64,000 nucleotides of DNA from Limiplasma sp034927815 (GTDB lineage: Bacteria > Bacillota > Clostridia > Christensenellales > Aristaeellaceae), in contig JAYFPK010000008.1 in the NCBI GenBank assembly GCA_034927815.1, positions 343,775 through 407,774 on the forward strand, written 5' to 3'. Positions 1 through 9,283 of this stretch are shown piece after piece. A model generated the notes under the pieces. It did not search any database. It saw nothing but the letters and a program-made list of their open reading frames with translations, and was not told the origin of the DNA. The position numbers and the translations under genes are program-made. Position 1 is the stretch's first letter. Each line of letters starts with the position of its first letter.

Positions 1-313
1 CCTCATTGCTGTCGGCGGTCTGGGGGGAGAGGAGCACCGCCTCAAAGCCCATGTCCGTGCCGGCCTTGGCAAAGCCGTTGAGCACGCCGTTCATGAAGGG
101 GTTGGTGTTGTTTTTCACGATCATGGCGATGGTGTACTTTTCGTTGGCCATGACGCTGCTGGTGGCGGCCCAGGAAAGGCCGGACACCGGGTATTCAATG
201 CTCTCGGGCCTTACTGCCGCGGGATCATTGAAGGGGACGGCCTGCGCCAGGGCCGCGACGCTGCCCAGCAGGAGCATTAGAACCAGAGCAATTCCCAGGA
301 TTTTCCTCATCAT
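1..313 (-). CDS. Periplasmic-binding-protein-like ABC substrate-binding protein, N-terminal part only
   Basis: This is the first 104 codons of a protein that runs off the left edge of the window. It opens MMRKILGIA followed by a hydrophobic signal-peptide core ending near ALA, so it is exported. The segment TIAMIVKNNTNPFMNG is the usual first strand and sugar-contact region of the ribose/galactose-type binding fold (Peripla_BP_4). A Shine-Dalgarno GAGGAGGG lies 6 nt before the ATG. It sits 61 bp downstream of ulaG on the same strand, so the two are probably co-transcribed, suggesting uptake of a sugar or sugar acid. The ligand cannot be read from this fragment. Confidence 0.8.
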   Translation of the reverse strand, partial: MMRKILGIALVLMLLLGSVAALAQAVPFNDPAAVRPESIEYPVSGLSWAATSSVMANEKYTIAMIVKNNTNPFMNGVLNGFAKAGTDMGFEAVLLSPQTADSNE

Positions 314-374
314 AGTTTTCCCTCCTCATTTTTCCGGTTGCCCGGATGAAAACCAACGCAAAGAATCCCCGCAC

Positions 375-1451
375 CTATTTTGAAGGCGCGCCGCCATAAA
401 TAAAGCTCTTTTCCCAATCATAGCGCTCCCGCCAGTCAGGGTAGCGGTATTCGTCCATGTCCTTATCCTGGGGATAGGTGTACAGCCCGCCGCTTTTCAT
501 AATGCAGACCTTGATGCCGGGGTCATTTTCCGCCACGATCCGCTGGAGCTGGTGGGGATCAATCTCACTGCTGGCCCAGTTCTCATAGTGATCCGGAATG
601 ACGACCTTACCTTTCAAGTTCTGGGTCACGCGCATCACATCCCAGGGATTCATCTTGTCCGTGGCCCCGGGGGCGTTGTGGCCCATGTCCGTGATCACCA
701 CATCGATCTTGTGCCTGTCTCCGATGGCCTTATAGCCGTCATGGTACAGGGTGTCTCCCAAAAAGATCACGGAATGCTCCCCGTTGTCAAAGAGGAAGGA
801 CACGGCGTTGGCATCATAATCCCAGGGCTGGCCGGGCTGATAGTCCCCGGTCATGCAAGCCATGTTGTCATAGTTGCGCTCCACCTTCACAGTCACATCC
901 TTGCACTGGAAGGAATCCCCGGGCTTCACCTCCACGATCCGCTCCTGGGGAACGCCCCACTTGCGAAACAGCGCGCAGGTGTTTTTGGGGCCCACAAACT
1001 TGCAGTCCGTGGTCTGGAGCGTGGCGCTGACGGTGTAAAAATCCGCATGATCCTGATGGTGGTGGGTGGCGAACACATAGTCCAGGCTCTTGAACTTCCA
1101 GGGATCAATCACATGGGGATTGCTCCGCAGCCAGGTCAGGTAGGGCGCGCCGCTGGTACGGCAAACGCCGCAATAATGGTACTCGCTGTTCAGGGAAGAA
1201 CCGGAGTAGTTATCCACCAAAAAAGTCGCTCCGCCGGCGGATTTATACGCCCACGAGGGTCCACCCAGCATCCAAAGCCCAAAGGAGCCCTTGGGGAACT
1301 CCGCCGCCTCGATCTGCTGGTTCAGCATCTGATGCCATTCCGGAAAGCATTCCTCCAGCCAAATCTCCCTGGTCATTTTCCGAACGACCCCTGTGCCGGC
1401 GCTGGTAGGAATCGAATTCGCCAGGCGCTCCAATTCAACATGGTCATGCAT
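375..1451 (-). CDS. ulaG: L-ascorbate-6-phosphate lactonase UlaG
   Basis: Metallo-beta-lactamase-fold hydrolase of 358 residues, the usual UlaG length. In the known family it opens the lactone ring of L-ascorbate-6-phosphate to give 3-keto-L-gulonate-6-phosphate in the cytoplasm. The metal-binding motif HHHQDHAD lies near residues 130-137, with FLGDTLYHDG and a C-terminal PDHYENW further on, all typical of UlaG. The ATG has AAGGAGA 8 nt upstream. In Escherichia coli the enzyme works with a PTS ascorbate permease. Here the only visible neighbour is an ABC-type binding protein, so substrate entry may differ. Other ula catabolic genes are not in the window. Confidence 0.93.
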   Translation of the reverse strand: MHDHVELERLANSIPTSAGTGVVRKMTREIWLEECFPEWHQMLNQQIEAAEFPKGSFGLWMLGGPSWAYKSAGGATFLVDNYSGSSLNSEYHYCGVCRTSGAPYLTWLRSNPHVIDPWKFKSLDYVFATHHHQDHADFYTVSATLQTTDCKFVGPKNTCALFRKWGVPQERIVEVKPGDSFQCKDVTVKVERNYDNMACMTGDYQPGQPWDYDANAVSFLFDNGEHSVIFLGDTLYHDGYKAIGDRHKIDVVITDMGHNAPGATDKMNPWDVMRVTQNLKGKVVIPDHYENWASSEIDPHQLQRIVAENDPGIKVCIMKSGGLYTYPQDKDMDEYRYPDWRERYDWEKSFIYGGAPSK

Positions 1452-1520
1452 GGTGGTGTCTCCTTATTTTCTTTTTTGTTCCTTTTTACCAATTCGGTTC
1501 AACAGCCTGTCGATGCTCCC

Positions 1521-1549
1521 AATATAGCTTCATTCCAAAGGGAAGTCAA
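1521..1549 (-). promoter_or_regulatory. Sigma-A promoter of ulaG
   Basis: On the minus strand, TTGACT (1549-1544) and TATATT (1526-1521) are separated by exactly 17 bp, about 70 bp before the ulaG start. An inverted repeat, ATACCC-N8-GGGTAT (1568-1587), lies just upstream of the -35 box and could bind a regulator. The regulator is unknown. Confidence 0.7.
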
Positions 1550-1788
1550 TGAAATTATGTGCAAAATATACCCCTCATTGTGGGTATTTTTGAGGTTTCT
1601 TGCAATTCGTGTCATTTGTTCCAACGTGGAAAAGAACGGGCCCAAGAGGCGCTCTGCTCCCGGTTCCGCGCAAGGCGAGGGCCGTGCCCTGAAAACGCCG
1701 CTCCCTTTGAAACAACGGCTGACAGTATTGATTTTTTCGGCGGGCGGGGTTTGCCATAAGCCCTGGCGGGATTCCAAGGGCAAAGCAA

Positions 1789-1821
1789 GGCGCGGCCCCG
1801 GGGTTTCCCCGGGGCCGCGCC
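1789..1821 (-). terminator. Rho-independent-like hairpin after the zinc-ribbon gene
   Basis: A perfect 15-bp GC-rich stem (1789-1803 with 1807-1821) closes a 3-nt TTT loop, 15 bp past the stop at 1837. The T tract on the minus strand is short and interrupted. Confidence 0.65.
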
Positions 1822-1836
1822 TTTGTCATTTCTCCC

Positions 1837-2877
1837 TTACAGCAGGGAGTTCAAGTTCCACAGGATGGCTACCGTGGACTGGACCACGCCGTTCATCAGC
1901 GTGCCGCCCACCAAAACGATGAACAGCAGCGTCAAAAACAGCGACAGGCAGATGCACACGATCTTGGGAACAGCCAGGGCTTGCTCCGGCTTTCCCGTCA
2001 CCCGGCCCAGGAGGCTGCCCATGAAAACGTAGCTCACCACCATCCCCAAAAGGGAGGCCAGCACCGACAGGATGGGCATTACCAAGGAGACCAGCAGCGC
2101 CAGCAAGGAGATGACCACAGTGGGCAAGGTGGTGACCGTGAAGCAGCCGTATGCCAGCTCCCAGGAAAAGCGCACCTTGCGCACGGAGCACAGGTACACC
2201 AGCATCACGGCCAGGGGCAGCACCATGGCGAAAACCTGGCACAGCGCCGCGATGCCGCCGATGGAAGCGCCGATTTTGCTGGATACGTAGTTGACGCCCT
2301 GGGTGAGGCTGGTGGCGTCGCTGGCCAGCGCGTTGCCTGTGACCGCGGTGTAAAAGCCGAAAAAGAGCCGCACCATGCCCGTGGCGAAGAACATGCCGCA
2401 CAGGAAGGTGAACAGCAGCGTCAGCCCCGCCACCACGGGGGTGGGGTACCAGTTGCGCCGCTCCATGATCCCTTGCAAGACGCAGCCGGGATCCCGGAAG
2501 GAATCCCGGAGCATGCCGGGCAGCTGGAGCTGGGCGGCGAAAAAAGCGTGGGAGCCCCTGGGCTGGGGCACCTCCCCGTAGTAACCGCCATAGCCCTGGG
2601 GATAGGCCTGGCCCTGGGGGTTGGGATATTGGGCGTAGCGCTGTTCATAGCTGGGCTGATAGCCGGGATAGGTACAGGACGGGCCCGCCGCATAGCCGCC
2701 GGTCCCATAGTCCTGGGCCGGAGGCTGCCCGCCGTAGCTTTGCATGGGCTGGGTTCCTTGCCCATAGGGGGCCTGCTGACCATAGGTTTGGTAGCCGGTT
2801 GGGGCGATGGGCTCATTGCAAACATTGCAAAATTGAGCGCCGGGAGGCAAAGGGCTCCCACATTTCGGACAATTCAT
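1837..2877 (-). CDS. Zinc-ribbon, Tyr/Gln/Gly/Pro-rich, polytopic membrane protein (Yip1-like)
   Basis: 346 residues in three parts. Residues 1-22 form a zinc ribbon with two CxxC pairs (CPKC and CNVC). Residues about 28-107 are low complexity, rich in Y, Q, G and P. The remainder carries about five hydrophobic helices resembling the Yip1/DUF1189 type of bacterial membrane protein. Function is unknown. The zinc ribbon and tail should face the cytoplasm. It is monocistronic: a terminator follows, and upstream an extended -10 (TGCTATGAT, around 2902-2910) probably drives it. Similar low-complexity tails occur in the proteins at 43446 and 54130. Confidence 0.75.
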   Translation of the reverse strand: MNCPKCGSPLPPGAQFCNVCNEPIAPTGYQTYGQQAPYGQGTQPMQSYGGQPPAQDYGTGGYAAGPSCTYPGYQPSYEQRYAQYPNPQGQAYPQGYGGYYGEVPQPRGSHAFFAAQLQLPGMLRDSFRDPGCVLQGIMERRNWYPTPVVAGLTLLFTFLCGMFFATGMVRLFFGFYTAVTGNALASDATSLTQGVNYVSSKIGASIGGIAALCQVFAMVLPLAVMLVYLCSVRKVRFSWELAYGCFTVTTLPTVVISLLALLVSLVMPILSVLASLLGMVVSYVFMGSLLGRVTGKPEQALAVPKIVCICLSLFLTLLFIVLVGGTLMNGVVQSTVAILWNLNSLL

Positions 2878-2946
2878 AGGCGGCTCCTTTCTATGGTAGG
2901 CTGATCATAGCATGGCCCAAGGGCGGAGTCAACAGCCTAAAAGCCT

Positions 2947-5205
2947 CTATTCCCTGGAAACGCCCGCGGCGCTAAGCTCTGCGGAGATGGCGGCGGCCAG
3001 GTCCGCATCCAGCACGTACAGCCGCATGTGCCCGTCCTGGAGAATCTGCCGGGGAGGCAAGGCATTCAGCACTTCGCTTAGGGTGGAGAGCGCGTAGTAG
3101 CGCTCGTCCCAAAAGTCCGGCTCCGTAGCCAGAAGGGCCACGTCCAGCTGCTTCAGGGCCTCCCAAACCTCCTGGGCGGGCAGGTTCATGAGGGGCACGA
3201 TGGGGTTGCTGGTGAGCACATAGCCCCGGGCGGCCAAGGGATACTGGTACCCGGTCCGGGTAATGAGGATCTTCTTGTCCTGGGGCACATGGCGCGCCGC
3301 GGCCATCAGCAGGCCGTAGCGCTCCAGAAATCCGTTGTCCAGCAGCGTTTGGGGATCCTCCACCACAGTGCGGCTGTAACGGTAGAAGCTGTTGGCATAG
3401 CCGGTCTGCCTGGTGCCCTGGACAAAGGCCATCAGGCACAGGCAGGCGCACAGCAGGGCCGGGACCCTCCGCCAGCCCTCCCCAAGGGGCGCGTACCAGG
3501 GAAAGCGGTGCAGGGAGCCCAGCCGTACGGGCCCCAGCCTGGCTTTCAGCCATTCCCCGATGCCGGGCCAGGCGCTATCCAGGGCGGCCAGGGCCGCGCA
3601 GATCATGGCCGCCGCCCATAGGAACCATTGCAAGGTGTAGCGCTGCATGGTGAGGAAGGAGCCGGAGAAGCTGTACAAGGAAGTGTCCAGCAATCCGGTC
3701 ATGGGGGCCAACGTGCATAGGGTCAGCAGCGAGCTGAAGGCCAGGGCCCCGGCGTTGGAGGCGCCCTCCTCCCCATAGGCGGGAAGGAGCCTGCCCTCCC
3801 CTTGCAAACGCCGCTTTGGGGAAAGCCTCCGCCACAGAAGGCAGCCTGCGGCGCATACGAGCCCCGCCACCGCCAGCCGCAGCCCCCACAGGCCCACGGG
3901 GGTGGCGTAGGCCATCACAATGTCGTTTTGCGCTTCCCAGAAGTTGAGCTGCCGCGTGGTGGCCTCCAGCTTATATTCCCCCGCCATATACGCGCTATAC
4001 CAGGGGGCCGAGGTATAGGTGGTCATCAGCCGCCAGGGGGACATCTCCCCCCACCGGGCATAGCACCACAGATTGCCCGCGAAACCGGCCAAGGTGCCCG
4101 CAGCCCCCGCCAGGGCCAGGCCGACGGAGGCCAGCAGCTCCCGCCCGCTTTTTCCCCTACCGGAGAGAACGGCCCCGTACCACCGTGCCAGCACCCAGGC
4201 GGCCACGATAAAGGGCAGCACCACAAAGCAAACCACATGGGCGCTCATGACCACAAAGCACAAAGCCGCCGTGGCGGCCAGCTTGCCCGCCAGGACCTTG
4301 GCCCCCCCTTGGGGGGAGAGCCCGGCAAAGTACAGCGCGGCGATCATCAGCGCTAGAATGCGCCAGATATCCCGGGGCGCGGAGGCAACGGAAAAAAACA
4401 GGTTGGGCACCAGGTTCATCAGCAGCGCCCCCAGCAGCACCCAGCGCTTGCGCCGGCGGCACAGGACGATGAGCAAGGCCATGAAAGCCATGACCATGTA
4501 AAAATTCAGCATCCCTACCCCAAAGAGCATGGGCTTGTCATAAGGATAGCCAGCGGCGTCCCCGGGCGCGTGCATCAAGCCCTGGACCATGTACAGCTCC
4601 AGGGAGGGGAAATGGCTGTGGCCCCGGAAATGCCCCAGGGCCTCCTCCTTCTCCAGGAGCTTGCCCAGGTCCCGGTCCTGGGTGTAGCGCAGGGCCAGGG
4701 CCATGTACTCCCCGCTGTCCCCGGCGTTGGCGGCGTCCATGCTGCCCAGGAACCTCACGCAGGGGGGCAGCGCCAGTACCCCCAAGGCCAGGGCAAAGCA
4801 CAGGGAAACCAGGGCGGGCTTGTCAAAGGTGCACAGGCGCTTCCCAAAGGCCAGGGCCTTGGTCAAGGCCGGGCGCAGGGCCCTTCGCCGGCGCAGAAGG
4901 GCCGCCAGCAGGTACAGCGCCGCCAAGGCGGGCAGCGCGCCAATGTAAATTAGCCTGGGGGCCTGGGGCCAGAGGGCCGCCAGCCCAAGGGTCCAGAGGT
5001 ATTGGACCAGGGGGGTGCAGGCCGCCCCGGTGAGGAAGGAGGCCACCGGGCTTTTCTTGCCCCAGAAGCCGCGCAGGGCAAACAGCGCGCCCAGGGCCAG
5101 CATCTGCAAGGCGCAGCTGAGCAAGTACAGGTTGCGCCAGCTATTTCCCACATCCAGCCAAGTATCCCCCAGGAGGGTTTTCCACATCCCGGCAAGCTCC
5201 GTCAT
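2947..5205 (-). CDS. Large polytopic membrane protein, last gene of a glycan-type operon
   Basis: 752 residues with roughly 13-15 hydrophobic helices. The segment AGDSGEYMALALRYTQDRD after the first few helices, and a soluble C-terminal part holding TRTGYQYPLAARGYVLTSN, recall multi-pass GT-C-like glycan enzymes, but no family can be named with confidence. Its ATG overlaps the stop of the preceding DUF354 gene by 4 bp (5202-5205), so it is translationally coupled and belongs to the operon starting at 9096. Context suggests a role in surface polysaccharide or glycolipid assembly. No signal peptide other than the first helix is seen. Confidence 0.7.
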   Translation of the reverse strand: MTELAGMWKTLLGDTWLDVGNSWRNLYLLSCALQMLALGALFALRGFWGKKSPVASFLTGAACTPLVQYLWTLGLAALWPQAPRLIYIGALPALAALYLLAALLRRRRALRPALTKALAFGKRLCTFDKPALVSLCFALALGVLALPPCVRFLGSMDAANAGDSGEYMALALRYTQDRDLGKLLEKEEALGHFRGHSHFPSLELYMVQGLMHAPGDAAGYPYDKPMLFGVGMLNFYMVMAFMALLIVLCRRRKRWVLLGALLMNLVPNLFFSVASAPRDIWRILALMIAALYFAGLSPQGGAKVLAGKLAATAALCFVVMSAHVVCFVVLPFIVAAWVLARWYGAVLSGRGKSGRELLASVGLALAGAAGTLAGFAGNLWCYARWGEMSPWRLMTTYTSAPWYSAYMAGEYKLEATTRQLNFWEAQNDIVMAYATPVGLWGLRLAVAGLVCAAGCLLWRRLSPKRRLQGEGRLLPAYGEEGASNAGALAFSSLLTLCTLAPMTGLLDTSLYSFSGSFLTMQRYTLQWFLWAAAMICAALAALDSAWPGIGEWLKARLGPVRLGSLHRFPWYAPLGEGWRRVPALLCACLCLMAFVQGTRQTGYANSFYRYSRTVVEDPQTLLDNGFLERYGLLMAAARHVPQDKKILITRTGYQYPLAARGYVLTSNPIVPLMNLPAQEVWEALKQLDVALLATEPDFWDERYYALSTLSEVLNALPPRQILQDGHMRLYVLDADLAAAISAELSAAGVSRE

Positions 5206-6263
5206 CCTTTGCCCTTCCTTCCCGCCTTGGCCAGCCGTTCCATTTCGGCTATGAAGTATTGGTTGATGTCGATCTTTTCCTGGAGCAGCTTTGCTTGCTT
5301 CTCCCGGCCTTTGGCTTCAAGGTCCGGATCCCTCAGGAGCTCCTCCGCCTTTTGGGCGGCCCTTTCGTAGCGGTCCTCCCCTTCGTTGAAGGGATAGAGC
5401 AGCTCGTAGCGCTGGTGCATCTCCCGGGTGGTGCCGGATACGATGGGGTTCACGTACAGGGTATGGGTCCCCAGCACCGCGCCTTCGCTGGCCATGGTGG
5501 CCCCCTCGCTGTACACCAGCCGGGCAAAGGCCAGCACATGGTGGATCAAGGCATAGGGGGTGGTGAGGCGGCAGGGTTCCAAGCTGGGGGGCAGCGTGCC
5601 CTCGTCGCTGATGTAGACCTTGCCGTACTTTGCAAAGCGCTTGACCAAGGCCTCCTTGCCCTGGGCATCCAGGCCCCGCTTGCCGATGTCGTGGCTGGCG
5701 TTCCAGGCGGAAAACCGAAGGATCATGTAGGGCTCGTCAGGGTCAAAGCCCGCCTGCCGCAGCACTTGCCTGTCCGGGGTGAACATCGAGGGATGGAGGT
5801 AAAACAGCTCCTTGTAGGTATCCACCCGCTCCTGCTTGGGCCCCAGGTCCGTGAGAAAGGTACGGGGGGTGAGGATCTTGGTGGACAGCCTTCGGCAGAG
5901 CCTGAGGCTGAACTTGCTCACCTCGGTATCCTCATAGAGCAGATGGGGCTTGCGGCAGACCCAGGCGGCAAAGGCCTGCATGGGGGAGGCCCGGCCAATG
6001 AACACATCGGGCCGGAACAAAAGCCCTTGCCAGGTATGCTCCAGGGAAAGCCAGGCCAGCAGCAGCGCCTTTTGCCACACGCCCTTGCCCGTGGTCCTGG
6101 CGCAGCGCGTATAGGGGATTCCGTAGGAGTCCAATAGCTCTCCCGCACCGCCCCGGTCGATAGCCAGCACCTTGACAGCGTCCCCCCGGTCCTGAAGGGT
6201 ATGCACGATATGGTGAAACTGGTGGACCCAGGCGGGGTGGTCGATGGTCAGCAGCGCCTTCAT
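5202..6263 (-). CDS. DUF354 family protein (glycosyltransferase-B-like)
   Basis: 353 residues. The opening MKALLTIDHPAWVHQFHH, the central FIGRASPMQAFAAW and the later FARLVYSEGATMASEGAVLGT match the DUF354 family, whose fold resembles the two-domain GT-B glycosyltransferases and UDP-GlcNAc 2-epimerase. DUF354 genes are usually found in capsule and lipopolysaccharide-type loci. It overlaps the genes on both sides by 4 bp (ATGA), tying it tightly to the GT2 gene upstream and the large membrane protein downstream. The enzymatic activity is not established for the family. Confidence 0.85.
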   Translation of the reverse strand: MKALLTIDHPAWVHQFHHIVHTLQDRGDAVKVLAIDRGGAGELLDSYGIPYTRCARTTGKGVWQKALLLAWLSLEHTWQGLLFRPDVFIGRASPMQAFAAWVCRKPHLLYEDTEVSKFSLRLCRRLSTKILTPRTFLTDLGPKQERVDTYKELFYLHPSMFTPDRQVLRQAGFDPDEPYMILRFSAWNASHDIGKRGLDAQGKEALVKRFAKYGKVYISDEGTLPPSLEPCRLTTPYALIHHVLAFARLVYSEGATMASEGAVLGTHTLYVNPIVSGTTREMHQRYELLYPFNEGEDRYERAAQKAEELLRDPDLEAKGREKQAKLLQEKIDINQYFIAEMERLAKAGRKGKG

Positions 6264-7240
6264 TGATACAGCACCTCCGGCTTGTCATCCGGGGTGGTGG
6301 GGGCGTTTTTGCGCACCTGGTAGAGAATGCGGTTCTCATTGCGGTTGATGCGCACCATGCTCTCCATGGCTACGCCAAAGGACACCATCAAAATGGAGAT
6401 CAGCAGGCAGAAGGCGGAGATGAGGCCCGCGAACAGGTAGCCGGAAAAGTAGCCCACCCGCAGGTAGTGGATCAAAAACATTGCCCCGAAGACCAGGGCG
6501 GGGACCATGAAGACGGCGGCGATCATGCCAAAGAAGCGCATGGGATAATAGTCCCGCATGAGGCCCAGGATGATGCCGCTGGTTTTTTTCAGGTATTGCA
6601 AAATGCTGCCCGCCACCCGGCTTTTACGGCCCGGGAAGTAGGTGACCCTGATGGGCACCTCCTTCATGGTCAGGTTGTTGAAATGGAAGGAGATGAAGGA
6701 TTCCTGGGTGTAGGTGAAGCGGCCGTAAAAGTTGATCTTCAGCAGCGTCTCCCTGCTGTATGCCCGAAAGCCGCAGCTCACGTCGGAAAACCTTTGTCCG
6801 CAGAGCCGGCTGATGAGGCTGTTCATCCGGGCATTGCCCCAGCGCTTCACCGGGGGCATGTGAGGAATTTTCTCCCCGGTGAGGAACCGGGACGCGGTGA
6901 CAAAGTCCGCTTCCTGGCGCACAATGGGAGCGACGAGCCGGGCAATATCCGCCGGGTCAAACTGGCCGTCCCCGTCCATGTTTACCATCAGGTCGTAGCC
7001 ATGCTCGATGGCGTAGTCCACCGCGCTGCGGAAGGCCTGGCCCAGTCCCTTGTTTTGCTTGTGGCGGATCACCGCCGCCCCGGCGGCAAAGGCCAGGCCC
7101 GCGGTATTGTCGCCGCTGCCATCGTCCACCACCAGCAGCCGCACCGAGGAAATCCCCTCGTAAGCGGTGGGAATGGAATCCAATACCTGGGTGATCTTTT
7201 CCCCTTCATTAAAGCAAGGCAGGGCAATCAGCAGTTTCAT
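6260..7240 (-). CDS. Family 2 glycosyltransferase, polyprenyl-phosphate sugar synthase type
   Basis: 326 residues. The N-terminal GT-A domain shows LIALPCFNE, VVDDGSGD and the metal-binding MDGDGQFD, with CGFRAYSRE later, as in DPM1-like enzymes that load a sugar onto a polyprenyl phosphate at the cytoplasmic membrane face. Two hydrophobic helices lie near residues 240-300. I chose the ATG at 7240 because the GT2 fold begins there, it overlaps the upstream stop by ATGA, and the further upstream frame has no recognisable sequence. It is the second gene of the operon. Confidence 0.9.
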   Translation of the reverse strand: MKLLIALPCFNEGEKITQVLDSIPTAYEGISSVRLLVVDDGSGDNTAGLAFAAGAAVIRHKQNKGLGQAFRSAVDYAIEHGYDLMVNMDGDGQFDPADIARLVAPIVRQEADFVTASRFLTGEKIPHMPPVKRWGNARMNSLISRLCGQRFSDVSCGFRAYSRETLLKINFYGRFTYTQESFISFHFNNLTMKEVPIRVTYFPGRKSRVAGSILQYLKKTSGIILGLMRDYYPMRFFGMIAAVFMVPALVFGAMFLIHYLRVGYFSGYLFAGLISAFCLLISILMVSFGVAMESMVRINRNENRILYQVRKNAPTTPDDKPEVLYQ

Positions 7241-9096
7241 GCGGGTGTTTCTCCTTTGTCCTTGGTAGAGCGCGCGCAAGCGCAAAGGGCCAGCAGCAGA
7301 GGCGCGGAAAAATACAGGGGCAGCGCATAGCGGAAATATCCGTTTACGGCAGAGAGCAGGCAGCCCGCCAGGGAAAAAAGGGCCGGGGCCGCCGCCAGCA
7401 GCAGGCGCTTTTGGCGGGAGGCCAGCAGCACAGCTAACGCGAAAAGGGTGATCCACCCATACAGGCCCGGGGCCAGCACCAGGCGGCCCAGGGGAGTTGC
7501 GGCCAGGGCGTCCATAGCGCCTTTCAGCGCGCCGCTGCGGGGGTTGACGGAGAAGGGGAAGAAGGGCTCAATGGCCTGGGTATGGGCCTGCTTGCCGATG
7601 AGCAGCGTGGGCTTGAGGACGGACAGGTAGCCGGGGCACAGGTAGCCGTAGGCGTTGTGAAAGGTGGCGCTGAAATAGGTGGCGGCGTGGCGGGGGGCCA
7701 GGCGCAGCCAGAGCCCAAAGAAGGCTTGCTTTTGCTGGGCTGTGGCGCTCTCCTTCCACAGCAGCTTGATGGGATCGCTGAGCTCGCCCTGGTAGCGGGC
7801 TTTGATCTGGTCAAACTCCAGCACGGCGCCGATGACCTGCCTGTCCTCCTGGGAGAGGCTTTCCGGCTGGGAGGCCACCACCCGGGCCACCTGCTGCAAG
7901 GGCAGCGAATATTCCTCGGCTTCGGGCATGGGGGCAATGGGCAGCGAGGGAAGGACCAGCAGGTGAAGGGCCAGCCACAGCGCCGCCGTCACCCCCAGGG
8001 CGGAGGCAGGCGCCTTCCACAGGGGGGGGGCCGCTTTTCCGGGGCCCCGTCCCAGGGTCCAAAGCAGCAAGGGAACCAAGGTCAGCGCCAGCAGATACGC
8101 CCCTGGATTGCGTAGCAGCAGCACCAAGGCGGCGCAGAGGCTCATTTCCAGCCCCAGGCCCCGGACGGAGGCCATGCGTGCTTGTTTCTCTTGCTCAGGA
8201 GGCAAGGATAGGACCCTCCACACCGTCAGCGAAAACCAGAGCACCGCCATGGCGAAATTGGTATCCTTGCCCACGCAGAAGGCAAACAAGGGAAAAACCG
8301 GGCATAGCGCCAGGAAGGCCAGGGAAGCCCACAGGAGCCACCGGGGGACCCGGGCCGTTGCCATGACGTGCAACAGCCGGCCCAGCAGCAGCGCCATGAA
8401 CAGCCCTTGGAAGCAGCAATACAGCGCCACCCCCGCGTCCGGGCTGCCCAAGGCAAGGCCCAGCCGGGCAAAGGCCGCCAGCAGCAAGGTCTGAAACACG
8501 GGGTTTCCGGCTTCCAGGGGCAAAATGCCGAAGATCTCCTTGAGCTGGGTAACGCTGTCATTGCTGACCACCCCGGGGAAGGTGTGGAAATAATAGGGCA
8601 GCCAGCATAACAGCAAAAGGGCGGACGGAAAAAGCCAGGCCCTTGGGCGGGTGAAAAGGAGGGAGAAGGCGCTGCTCCGGGATGGCGGCCGCGGGATGTG
8701 GGCCTCCCCCTTCCCCAGCGCCCTTTGCGCCAAAACCATGGCCCCATAGTACAGGGGAACCCTTCCCAGGAAAAACAAGGCCGCTTTCAGCATGGAGTCG
8801 GTGAGCAGCTCCGTGGTGCCCCGGCCGGCAAAGCTCTGGCCCAGGGTCATAACGCCCGCAAAAAGGCCCGCCAGGAGCCACAGGGAAACGTATCCAAAGG
8901 GCCTGGGCAGTTTGGAAAGCCGCCAGAATACCAGGGCGGCCAGGGCAGCGCCCAGAATGCCGCCCGCGATCCCCAAGGGCAGCAGCCGCACCCCGTCCAA
9001 AGGGACTTCCTTCCATTGCACCGCCAGGGCCCCCAGGGCCAGGAGGAAAAAAATCCCGCACAGAGCGGCAGTTGCCCTAGGGCTCGAAGATTTCAT
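7237..9096 (-). CDS. Polytopic membrane protein resembling DUF6020
   Basis: 619 residues with about 12-14 hydrophobic helices. The segment PGVVSNDSVTQLKEIFG followed by GNPVFQT, and then FAFCVGKDTNFAM, resembles DUF6020-type membrane proteins, a GT-C-like family common in Firmicute polysaccharide loci. It is the first gene of the four-gene minus-strand operon and is preceded by a strong sigma-A promoter. If the resemblance holds, it would transfer a sugar from the polyprenyl-linked donor made by the next gene. That role is inferred from context. Confidence 0.72.
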   Translation of the reverse strand: MKSSSPRATAALCGIFFLLALGALAVQWKEVPLDGVRLLPLGIAGGILGAALAALVFWRLSKLPRPFGYVSLWLLAGLFAGVMTLGQSFAGRGTTELLTDSMLKAALFFLGRVPLYYGAMVLAQRALGKGEAHIPRPPSRSSAFSLLFTRPRAWLFPSALLLLCWLPYYFHTFPGVVSNDSVTQLKEIFGILPLEAGNPVFQTLLLAAFARLGLALGSPDAGVALYCCFQGLFMALLLGRLLHVMATARVPRWLLWASLAFLALCPVFPLFAFCVGKDTNFAMAVLWFSLTVWRVLSLPPEQEKQARMASVRGLGLEMSLCAALVLLLRNPGAYLLALTLVPLLLWTLGRGPGKAAPPLWKAPASALGVTAALWLALHLLVLPSLPIAPMPEAEEYSLPLQQVARVVASQPESLSQEDRQVIGAVLEFDQIKARYQGELSDPIKLLWKESATAQQKQAFFGLWLRLAPRHAATYFSATFHNAYGYLCPGYLSVLKPTLLIGKQAHTQAIEPFFPFSVNPRSGALKGAMDALAATPLGRLVLAPGLYGWITLFALAVLLASRQKRLLLAAAPALFSLAGCLLSAVNGYFRYALPLYFSAPLLLALCACARSTKDKGETPA

Positions 9097-9174
9097 TCCC
9101 CACCGCTCCCCTCCATGTTTTTTTCAGGGTTTTTCTCCATCCAAAACCCAAAAAGAATTTGCGTAGATAGCTGT

Positions 9175-9203
9175 ATCTTATCGTTTTTCCGGGCGTATGT
9201 CAA
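9175..9203 (-). promoter_or_regulatory. Sigma-A promoter of the minus-strand glycan operon
   Basis: TTGACA (9203-9198) and TAAGAT (9180-9175) are 17 bp apart on the minus strand, about 80 bp before the first gene. It lies almost back-to-back with the plus-strand promoter at 9216, so the two gene sets may be regulated together. Confidence 0.75.
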
Positions 9204-9215
9204 CGCGGCGTTCCC

Positions 9216-9244
9216 TTGCCAAAGCCCTCCTTTTGCCTTATGAT
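9216..9244 (+). promoter_or_regulatory. Sigma-A promoter of the amidotransferase-flippase pair
   Basis: TTGCCA (9216-9221), 17-bp spacer, TATGAT (9239-9244), 40 bp before the ATG at 9284, which has its own AAGGAGG. Confidence 0.7.
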
Positions 9245-9283
9245 GGGAAAGGTGCTGATTCGGATTTCCAAGGAGGCGGCCCT

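Larger units (their letters stand above)
1452..1836. other. Intergenic region between ulaG and the zinc-ribbon gene
   Basis: 385 bp without a convincing gene. It holds the ulaG 5' UTR, promoter and inverted repeat on the right-hand side of ulaG, then about 200 bp with no recognisable feature (roughly 1590-1785), then the terminator of the next minus-strand gene. Open frames here lack ribosome binding sites and family resemblance. Confidence 0.6.
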
